A stretch of 7,132 bases of DNA from Calditrichia bacterium (lineage in GTDB: Bacteria; Calditrichota; Calditrichia; Calditrichales; Calditrichaceae): contig JALWEA010000301.1 of NCBI GenBank assembly GCA_027039465.1, forward strand, positions 4,162 through 11,293, given 5' to 3'. Every line of letters starts with the position of its first letter. The first letter of the stretch is position 1. Shown in pieces: positions 1 to 4,573 of the stretch. The translations under genes and the position numbers were made by a program. The notes beneath the pieces are model-generated. The model ran no database searches. It worked only from the letters and a program-made list of their open reading frames with translations, and had not been told where the DNA came from.

Positions 1-118
1 AGATAAGTTGTTTCATTAAATATAATCAGAATAAACATAAAAGCAAGGTGATTGCCAAAAAACGGGTTGAATGTGTGCGATAAGATAAATACAATTTCCA
101 AAAGATTTTTTATTGGCA
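1..118. other. AT-rich non-coding stretch
   Basis: This AT-rich sequence lies beyond the terminator of the minus-strand receptor gene. I find no credible coding region, RNA gene or promoter in it. An open frame from 52 to 270 on the plus strand runs through the repeat and the terminator hairpin downstream, lacks a ribosome-binding site and resembles no protein, so I treat it as spurious. Confidence 0.5.
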
Positions 119-195
119 CAATGCGGGACGTTTGCATCCCGATACGATTCCGTTTTTATTTGTTGGGGAATGCTTCGCCCTTACAAGCACGGTTG
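119..195. repeat. Putative dispersed intergenic repeat segment
   Basis: The segment opens with CAATGCGGGAC (119-129), nearly the reverse complement of 221-233 (CAATGTGCGGGAC when read on the minus strand, a two-base difference). It contains a small hairpin with arms CGGGA (124-128) and TCCCG (137-141). Its right part, read on the minus strand, contains AAGGGCGAAGCATTCCCC. This resembles the GGGGCGAAGCATTC words I recall from dispersed intergenic repeats in several phyla; that likeness is from memory and not searched. The complementary ends suggest a folded, non-autonomous repeat of about 115 bp ending near 233, but only one copy is present here, so dispersal is unproven. Confidence 0.4.
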
Positions 196-215
196 AATCA
201 TAAGGCAATCGAATT

Positions 216-240
216 AAAAAGTCCCGCACATTGGCGGGAC
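216..240 (-). terminator. Rho-independent terminator of the TonB-dependent receptor gene
   Basis: Read on the minus strand, the sequence forms a perfect 7-bp GC-rich stem (GTCCCGC at 240-234 with GCGGGAC at 227-221) around a 6-nt loop. A run of five T residues (complement of 216-220) follows directly. The hairpin begins 38 bases after the receptor stop codon at 279, which is where an intrinsic terminator is expected. On the plus strand the hairpin is followed by GAAAAAAG and not by T residues, so it should act on minus-strand transcripts only. Confidence 0.8.
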
Positions 241-278
241 GAAAAAAGTACAAATTTTGCTGTATGGTAACGGCTTAA

Positions 279-2141
279 CTATCGGATAAAAAATCGCATG
301 CCGATACGTGCCTGAAACTTCGGGGCAGGGAATCCGGGCCTTGAATAGTAGGTACGATTCAATAAATTTAAGAATTTAACAAACACTTCCAAGGCTCCGG
401 CATGCAATCCGATTTGCGCATTCACCAAATGATAATCCGGCAAAGGCATTTGTTGATTATCGCCGGCAAAAAGTTTCCGTACGTATTTTCCGTAAAGGGT
501 TAAATAGTAATGGGATTTTTCCACAAAAAGAGCATACTTAAATTGCTGCTGCGGATTGTAAGCCGTCAGCTTATCCGTATGTAAGTAATCATAAGCCAGT
601 TGCAAGTGGACCTGCGGAAGCAATCGTTGCCGTAGCGATAACTCCGCACCCCAGGGAGCGCTTTCCGGACCGTTCATGAATTTCACCGGCGGGGGCGGCG
701 TTTGATTGGGCAAAGCCTGAATAAGATCGGAAGCCTTACTGTTGAAAACGCTGGCCCGTATATTCGTAAAAGCGGAAGGCTGATAACGGACGCCCGTTTC
801 GATACTTTGCATTTTCTCGGATTTTAAATTGGGGTTGGCCGAAGGAAACAGGTATAATTCCATAACGGTTGGCGTACGAAAGCCTGTTTGGTAGTTGGCA
901 TAAAAATGCCAATTACGAGCGACCGTGTAAGAAATTCCAAGAAACGGCGATACTTGCGAAAGCGGAAGACTGTTATATTCATAGCGCAAACCGGTTTTGA
1001 TATTGAGCCTGGCGAAAGGACTGTAAAAGGCAACGGCGTAAGCACCGACGGAGGTTAAATGATGTCCATCCGGATTAACAATAGGTTTGCCGTTTGGCAA
1101 TTTGGCAAAATTATTGTGTGCTTTTCCCCCGTAATACAAAGCATCCAATCCGCCGGCTAGGGACAGATCGGATGTCCATTGAAAGAATTGGTAAGCGGAA
1201 AATCCGTAACTGAAATCATCGGAAATAAAACCGTCGTAAAATTTATGATGCCCCATGTTGGAATAAAGCTGGAAAGAACCCTGAAAGCGTTGGCCTTTAT
1301 TGTGCAAAGAAATCTGCGCCATGCCCCGGCGGATATCCGCGTAAGCTCCGATGCCTAATAAATCTTTGTCTCTGGACGGATCGTCGAATTTGAACGGGAC
1401 ATAACGGGCCTGTGCTTTTAATTGCCAGATCGGATTAATGCGATAGGACCATCCGGCCTGTACATTAAACGATTCAAAACCGCTTTTGGGAATGTGCCCG
1501 TCGGCTTTTTGACGCAATAGAGACAAATAAAATTTGTTCTTGTTAAATTTTTGAGCAAATGTAAAGCCATAAGAAAACATTCCGTAGGAGCCGCCTTGCG
1601 CCTGAACTTGCAGTCGTTTTGAATAATCGGGTTCGGTGACCAGATTAATAACGCCGCCCATGGCATGGTCGCCGAAAACCGTGGAAGCGGGGCCGGCTAA
1701 AATTTCCAGGCGTTGAATATTATTGCTGCCGTAAACATCAGGCAAGGGATGACCGAAAATACCCATAAAATCGGGATGCCCGTTAACCAATACCAACACA
1801 CCGGTGTTCGGATGACCACCTAATCCTCGCAAATTAACCAATCCCGCACCAACGGTTCCGATGCCGTATCCCAAGACTTTGTTCTCCAGAATAAAAGCGG
1901 AAGGAAAGGTGTAATCGACCGCCTGCAAAGCGGAATAGCTACTCAGATGTTCGATTTCTTGTCGTGGAATGGTTTCGTAGCTGTAGCTTAAATTTTTTAA
2001 TGAGGTGGCAAAGCGGTTGCCGATCACAATAATGGAATCGGACGAATTGAACGTTTGCAGCGAGTCATCTTTAGCCCCGCGGGCATTGGCAAACGAAAAA
2101 ATGGAAACAAGCAAAGCAAAGATTAAAGTAGAGCGTAACAT
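279..2141 (-). CDS. TonB-dependent outer-membrane receptor
   Basis: This complete 620-aa protein is an outer-membrane beta-barrel that should import a scarce ligand (siderophore, cobalamin, metal or similar) using energy from TonB-ExbB-ExbD. Residues 1-20 form a signal peptide (MLRST, a hydrophobic core, then FANA). A TonB-box-like stretch, DSIIVIG, lies near 35-41. The plug covers about 50-170, with NLRGLGG, LVLVNGHPDFMGIFGHPLPD, RLEILAGPAS and the closing GDHAMGGVINLVT. The rest is barrel with alternating aromatic strands, ending in PKFQARIGMRFFIR. The length is close to BtuB and siderophore receptors, and there is no N-terminal carboxypeptidase-like extension of the SusC type. The start is supported by GGAG (minus strand, 2154-2151) nine bases upstream. 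No transporter or regulator gene is beside it to indicate the substrate. Family is secure; the ligand is unknown. The gene is monocistronic in this window, closed by a hairpin terminator. Confidence 0.93.
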   Translation of the reverse strand: MLRSTLIFALLVSIFSFANARGAKDDSLQTFNSSDSIIVIGNRFATSLKNLSYSYETIPRQEIEHLSSYSALQAVDYTFPSAFILENKVLGYGIGTVGAGLVNLRGLGGHPNTGVLVLVNGHPDFMGIFGHPLPDVYGSNNIQRLEILAGPASTVFGDHAMGGVINLVTEPDYSKRLQVQAQGGSYGMFSYGFTFAQKFNKNKFYLSLLRQKADGHIPKSGFESFNVQAGWSYRINPIWQLKAQARYVPFKFDDPSRDKDLLGIGAYADIRRGMAQISLHNKGQRFQGSFQLYSNMGHHKFYDGFISDDFSYGFSAYQFFQWTSDLSLAGGLDALYYGGKAHNNFAKLPNGKPIVNPDGHHLTSVGAYAVAFYSPFARLNIKTGLRYEYNSLPLSQVSPFLGISYTVARNWHFYANYQTGFRTPTVMELYLFPSANPNLKSEKMQSIETGVRYQPSAFTNIRASVFNSKASDLIQALPNQTPPPPVKFMNGPESAPWGAELSLRQRLLPQVHLQLAYDYLHTDKLTAYNPQQQFKYALFVEKSHYYLTLYGKYVRKLFAGDNQQMPLPDYHLVNAQIGLHAGALEVFVKFLNLLNRTYYSRPGFPAPKFQARIGMRFFIR

Positions 2142-2249
2142 GGCAGAAGTCTCCGTTTAAGTTGGTTACCTTTTTAAGAAAATTTGTTATTCATTTGGTA
2201 AATAACGTTTAAAATCCGAAAATTCTTCCTGTTCGTTAAATTTTTCTCG

Positions 2250-2278
2250 AATCTAATACGAACGGTTTTTTAAGGCAA
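2250..2278 (-). promoter_or_regulatory. Weak sigma-70-type promoter candidate for the receptor gene
   Basis: On the minus strand TTGCCT (2278-2273) and TAGATT (2255-2250) are separated by 17 bp, each matching the -35/-10 consensus at four of six positions. The start would fall near 2243, leaving a leader of about 100 nt. I see no cobalamin-box-like or other recognisable riboswitch motif in that leader. The surroundings are very AT-rich, so a chance match is quite possible. Confidence 0.3.
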
Positions 2279-2319
2279 ATTTAAAAGAAAAATGTCCAAC
2301 CCACCATTTTATCATTACG

Positions 2320-2338
2320 ATCCCGACGAAATCGGGAT
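2320..2338. repeat. Short perfect inverted repeat
   Basis: ATCCCGA (2320-2326) and TCGGGAT (2332-2338) flank a 5-nt CGAAA loop, giving a perfect 7-bp stem. No T tract follows on either strand, so it is not a canonical terminator. It stands at the edge of the repeat patchwork, about 180 bp upstream of the receptor start codon. Confidence 0.6.
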
Positions 2339-2465
2339 AAGCAATTCCTTCCATACACCATCTGTCATTCTTTTTTCTGAGAATCGGGCTGGAATGAAGA
2401 ATCCCTTATGTCCATTGCCACTTTGGAGGAGATTTTTCGCTGCGCTACTATTGACATGTTGCGGC

Positions 2466-2518
2466 GCGTCCGTCCCTCGATACGCCCGCCTCAGGCGGAC
2501 TACTCGGGAACCGGACGC
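2466..2518. repeat. Interrupted palindrome able to form a long hairpin or cruciform
   Basis: Outer arms GCGTCCG (2466-2472) and CGGACGC (2512-2518) are exact complements. The next step pairs TCCC (2473-2476) with GGGA (2506-2509) after a 2-base bulge. The centre holds CCGCCT (2486-2491) and AGGCGG (2493-2498) around a single base. The GC content is well above the flanks. There is no T tract, so it does not look like a terminator. CTCGATACG...CTACTCGGGAACC resembles a repeat word I recall from Bacteroidota-type genomes, not verified here. Confidence 0.65.
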
Positions 2519-2524
2519 TGTGCC

Positions 2525-2563
2525 AGTTCCAAGTTCCAAGTTCCCAGTTCCTAATTCCCAATT
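2525..2563. repeat. Heptamer tandem repeat array (AGTTCCA type)
   Basis: Five and a half units of period 7 run AGTTCCA, AGTTCCA, AGTTCCC, AGTTCCT, AATTCCC, AATT. The first two units are identical and later ones drift by one or two bases, the pattern of an ageing microsatellite-like array. It is outside any gene, so copy-number change would not shift a reading frame. Confidence 0.85.
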
Positions 2564-2684
2564 AATCCATGTCACTCTCTTAATAATCCGTGGCGCCAGC
2601 CATGGTTCCGCACCGTAGAATGACAAGTCTGGGAAATCACATCAAATAGCGAACGCACACCACCGGCTGCACAACCAATGATTC

Positions 2685-2743
2685 ACGAATAACGCTTAAC
2701 GAATATACGAATAGCATTTCCCTTAACTCTTACACCCTTAACT
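2685..2743. repeat. Short direct repeats ACGAATA and CCCTTAACT
   Basis: ACGAATA occurs three times (2685-2691, 2699-2705, 2707-2713). CCCTTAACT then occurs twice with a 15-bp period (2720-2728, 2735-2743). AACTCT (2725-2730) can also pair with AGAGTT (2745-2750). The words are short and could be degenerate low-complexity repeats; a binding role is possible but unsupported. Confidence 0.5.
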
Positions 2744-2791
2744 GAGAGTTTGCACAACATCATGGACTCCTTATCATTCGCGATTTGCAAG

Positions 2792-2830
2792 AGGGAAAGT
2801 TTTATTACTGCCAAGGGAAATATTTTCCCT
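2792..2830. promoter_or_regulatory. AGGGAAA half-site cluster, possible activator binding region
   Basis: AGGGAAA (2814-2820) and TTTCCCT (2824-2830) form a perfect inverted repeat with a 3-bp centre. A further AGGGAAA lies at 2792-2798, exactly 22 bp (about two helical turns) before the second copy on the same face. A fourth half-site, TTTCCCT, is at 2717-2723. Their distance to the predicted sigma-54 start near 2989 is about 160-270 bp, a usual range for enhancer-binding activators of sigma-54 promoters. The repeats are seen directly; the regulatory role is inferred. Confidence 0.4.
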
Positions 2831-2915
2831 GCAACACGCAGTATTTCTTTCCGCCCGGACAAATCCGTAAAAAATTCAAATATTTTTAAGTCATTTAAAA
2901 TCAATGCACAAACCA

Positions 2916-2937
2916 CAATAAAAAGCCTTCTTTATTG
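2916..2937. repeat. AT-rich inverted repeat upstream of the -24/-12 promoter
   Basis: CAATAAA (2916-2922) and TTTATTG (2931-2937) are exact complements around an 8-nt spacer, ending 25 bp before the -24 element. This could be an operator, a bendable spacer or chance in an AT-rich region. It lacks the GC stem and T tract of a terminator. Confidence 0.35.
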
Positions 2938-2962
2938 ATCCGAAAACACATTTTCAAAAAAA

Positions 2963-2978
2963 TGGCACGTTGCTTGTA
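2963..2978 (+). promoter_or_regulatory. Sigma-54 (-24/-12) promoter of the flagellar operon
   Basis: TGGCAC (2963-2968), five bases, then TTGTA (2974-2978) fits the RpoN consensus TGGCAC-N5-TTGCA except that the -12 C is a T. The -24 GG to -12 spacing is correct. Transcription would start around 2989, giving a leader of only about 13 nt that begins just before the ribosome-binding site GGAGG (2991-2995) of flgB. Rod and basal-body operons in several bacteria are RpoN-dependent, which fits. RpoN and its activator gene are not in the window. Confidence 0.6.
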
Positions 2979-3001
2979 TTAATGAAGGCCGGAGGTGAAA
3001 A

Positions 3002-3373
3002 ATGAAAATTTTTGAAACGCCAAATTTAGGATTGTTAAAAAAGTCGCTGGATGTTTACACGGCCCAGCATGAGGCCATTGCCAAAAATATTGCCAATGCG
3101 GACAATCCCGATTACAAGCGCGTTAACACCGATTTTTCTCAGGTGTTAAAAACCAACATGAGCGGTAAGCTGAAAGTCGATAATCCGCGTCATATCGGTA
3201 ATCCGAAACCGGTGGAAAGTAAGGCGGATGAAAAAAGCAAGGACACGCAGGTGGACATCACGCGCGAGATGGCCTCATTGGCGGAGAATCAAATCCGTTT
3301 TGAATTTGCTTCCAAAGTATTGAGCATTAACTATCGCATGCTGAATACAAGTATAACAGGGCAAGAAAGGTAA
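3002..3373 (+). CDS. flgB: Flagellar basal-body rod protein FlgB
   Basis: FlgB is a proximal rod subunit exported by the flagellar type III system and assembled in the periplasm on top of FliE and the MS ring. At 123 aa it is close to the family length. The N-terminal helix (about 10-32) leads into the rod-protein signature NIANADNPDYKR (29-40), where the usual form is NIANADTPGYKR. The C-terminal helix (about 84-120, VDITREMASLAENQIRFEFA and onward) matches the FlgB pattern that packs against the N-terminal helix. There is no Sec signal peptide, as expected for an exported rod protein. The start is set by GGAGG at 2991-2995 with a 6-nt spacer. It is the first gene of the operon, immediately after the -24/-12 promoter, and flgC follows after 11 bp. 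Confidence 0.93.
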   Translation: MKIFETPNLGLLKKSLDVYTAQHEAIAKNIANADNPDYKRVNTDFSQVLKTNMSGKLKVDNPRHIGNPKPVESKADEKSKDTQVDITREMASLAENQIRFEFASKVLSINYRMLNTSITGQER

Positions 3374-3384
3374 GGGAATAGACA

Positions 3385-3882
3385 ATGAAGGTTACCGGTC
3401 TTTTTTCAGCCATGCGTTGGACAATGTCGGGCTTGAATAACGAAGTCAAAAAGATGGATGTTATTTCTGAAAACATTGCCAACGCCGATCGTGCGCCGGA
3501 CGCAGCCGGGCATATTTACCATCGCAAGGTAGTGGTTCCCGAAAAGCCCAAGTTCGGCCGCAAGGCAAGCTTTGCCGACACCATGGCTTTGAAGTTGCGC
3601 AAGGACGAACCCGGGCATTTAAGTTCCATGTTGGAAACGGACGGTCCGATTAAACTGAAACCGGGTGAAGCGGCGCCGGTGAAAATCGAAGAAGTCAAGG
3701 GCGAAAAGTTGGTTTACAATCCGGGGCATCCCCGTGCGGATGAAAACGGCTATGTGCACATGCCCAATGTGAATGTGGTGGAAGAAATGGTTGATTTGGT
3801 TTCCACATCCCGTACCTACGAAGCCAATGTAACGGTTTTGGATGCCGCTAAAAAGATGGCCAAACATGCACTAAATATTTAG
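3385..3882 (+). CDS. flgC: Flagellar basal-body rod protein FlgC
   Basis: FlgC is the second proximal rod subunit, exported through the flagellar type III system. The N-terminal helix carries the rod signature SENIANAD (28-35). The C-terminal part is strongly typical: LVYNPGHPRADENGYVHMPN (109-128), then VVEEMVDLVSTSRTYEANV (131-149). Its 165 aa exceed the about 134 aa of the enteric protein, mainly through a longer middle stretch (about 55-100) of mixed charged residues between the conserved ends. AAGGG at 3372-3376 lies 8 nt before the start and touches the flgB stop codon, suggesting coupled translation. The next ORF begins 8 bases after its stop. Confidence 0.94.
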   Translation: MKVTGLFSAMRWTMSGLNNEVKKMDVISENIANADRAPDAAGHIYHRKVVVPEKPKFGRKASFADTMALKLRKDEPGHLSSMLETDGPIKLKPGEAAPVKIEEVKGEKLVYNPGHPRADENGYVHMPNVNVVEEMVDLVSTSRTYEANVTVLDAAKKMAKHALNI

Positions 3883-3890
3883 GTGAAATC

Positions 3891-4190
3891 ATGAAAATCG
3901 CATCAAAATCATGGCAAATAAAAAGCGCCGAACAAAGCTATCAAAAAATCAATCCGTCCCTGCAAAAAATCCGCAAAACTTCGGCGGTCAAAGAGGCGGA
4001 AAAAGTTCGCGGATTGCGAAAAATCGCAAAAAAGACGAATAGCAAAATTTTACAACCCGCGGATGTGCTTTCTTTGGAAGAAAAAGATGCTTTGAAAATG
4101 CTGTTTCAGGAAGACAGCTATTTCAGTTTTTACGGGCAGTCCAAAGTCCATCAGGTGCAACCGGGCATGTTGCTGGATTTAAAAGGATAA
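3891..4190 (+). CDS. Unidentified 99-aa protein of the flagellar operon
   Basis: I do not recognise this protein. The first 55 residues are strongly basic (15 Lys/Arg against 3 acidic) and probably helical. Residues 56-79 (PADVLSLEEKDALKMLFQED and onward) look like an amphipathic, more acidic helix. The tail is FSFYGQSKVHQVQPGMLLDLKG from 79 to 99, ending in a hydrophobic-glycine pattern. There is no signal peptide, membrane segment or cysteine. Translation is plausible: AGGTGA (3881-3886) overlaps the flgC stop and precedes the ATG, and fliE follows 12 bp downstream with a strong ribosome-binding site. Its place between flgC and fliE suggests a role in rod or MS-ring assembly, export or chaperoning, but that is inferred from position only. 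Codon use and base composition are like the neighbours. Confidence 0.8.
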   Translation: MKIASKSWQIKSAEQSYQKINPSLQKIRKTSAVKEAEKVRGLRKIAKKTNSKILQPADVLSLEEKDALKMLFQEDSYFSFYGQSKVHQVQPGMLLDLKG

Positions 4191-4202
4191 AAAGGAGGAA
4201 AC

Positions 4203-4523
4203 ATGTCAAGGATCAGCCAATTACCAAACGTCAACATTCAAAAGCTGCAAGGAAGCGGCTCTTCCTCCGTTTCAAAGACAAAGGAAACGAATTCCGCCGA
4301 AGCCAAAGACTTCGGAGATACGATCGGTGAATTCATCAAGGCCGTCAACGATTCCCAAAAATCGGCCGCACAGCAAGCTTCCGATGTAATTCAGGGTAAG
4401 TCGCAGAATCTGCATCAGGCCATGGCCATGCTCGAAGAGGCCAAACTCAGCTTCCAGCTTATGGTGGAAATTCGCAACAAATTGTTGCAATCGTATCAGG
4501 AATTGGAGCGCATGCCGGTTTAA
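4203..4523 (+). CDS. fliE: Flagellar hook-basal body complex protein FliE
   Basis: FliE is the adaptor linking the FliF MS ring to the rod and is among the first proteins exported by the flagellar type III apparatus. Its 106 aa match the family. The N-terminal third (1-35) is Ser/Lys/Asn-rich and likely flexible. The conserved C-terminal half contains FIKAVNDSQKSAAQQASDVI (44-63), then NLHQAMAMLEEAKLSFQLMV (69-88) and EIRNKLLQSYQELERMPV (89-106), which match the classical FliE ending. The start has the strongest ribosome-binding site of the operon, AAGGAGG at 4192-4198 with a 4-nt spacer, perhaps reflecting a need for reinitiation after the upstream ORF. The gap to fliF is 50 bp. Confidence 0.94.
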   Translation: MSRISQLPNVNIQKLQGSGSSSVSKTKETNSAEAKDFGDTIGEFIKAVNDSQKSAAQQASDVIQGKSQNLHQAMAMLEEAKLSFQLMVEIRNKLLQSYQELERMPV

Positions 4524-4573
4524 GGTATTAATGCAGCGTCAACAAACAAAAGGTATTGTGAAAGGGGTTCCGG

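Larger units (their letters stand above)
2363..2625. repeat. Repeat patchwork bounded by TGTCATTC / GAATGACA
   Basis: TGTCATTC (2363-2370) and its exact reverse complement GAATGACA (2618-2625) enclose about 260 bp built of repeat-like words. Inside are GGAGATTTTTCGCTGCGCTA followed by CTATTGACA (2428-2456), a 7+4+6-bp interrupted palindrome (2466-2518) and a heptamer array (2525-2563). The 2428-2456 segment resembles a decayed version of the GAATGACA / GAAGAATCTCC repeat words I recall from FCB genomes; this is unsearched. No transposase or clear target-site duplication is visible, so a composite of old repeats is more likely than an active element. Confidence 0.45.
2142..3001. other. Divergent intergenic region between receptor gene and flagellar operon
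   Basis: No convincing gene lies in these 860 bases. From the receptor side outward it holds the receptor ribosome-binding site and an AT-rich leader/promoter zone (2142-2290), a patchwork of repeat words (about 2292-2640), short direct repeats (2685-2743), a cluster of AGGGAAA/TTTCCCT half-sites (2717-2830), an AT-rich stretch with a hairpin (2916-2937) and a -24/-12 promoter (2963-2978). Open frames of 62 to 108 codons on both strands run through repeats, overlap one another and lack ribosome-binding sites and family resemblance; I regard all of them as non-coding. Confidence 0.75.

Noticed and set aside
114..128. TGGCAC as a second -24/-12 promoter
   Set aside because: With the required spacing the -12 position reads GGGAC, so there is no TTGCA-like element, and no gene follows on that strand.
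52..270. 72-codon plus-strand open frame downstream of the receptor gene
   Set aside because: It runs through the repeat segment and the terminator hairpin, has no ribosome-binding site and resembles no protein.
2142..2243. Cobalamin or other riboswitch in the receptor leader
   Set aside because: The leader is short and AT-rich, with no recognisable conserved box or stable structure.
2363..2625. Insertion sequence or CRISPR array in the intergenic region
   Set aside because: There is no transposase frame, and the repeats are not regularly spaced by unique spacers. The heptamers are directly adjacent.
2292..2626. Overlapping open frames of 108 codons (plus) and 103 codons (minus)
   Set aside because: Both translate the repeat patchwork, including the heptamer array and palindrome, and are mutually antisense. 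The peptides look like typical spurious repeat translations.
2683..2938. Open frames of 77 codons (minus) and 62 codons (plus) before flgB
   Set aside because: They cover the half-site cluster and AT-rich promoter zone, overlap each other, and lack ribosome-binding sites and family resemblance.
2934..2962. Sigma-70-like pair TTGATC / AAAAAT upstream of flgB
   Set aside because: The -10 match is poor and lies in an A-rich run. The neighbouring -24/-12 match is far more specific.
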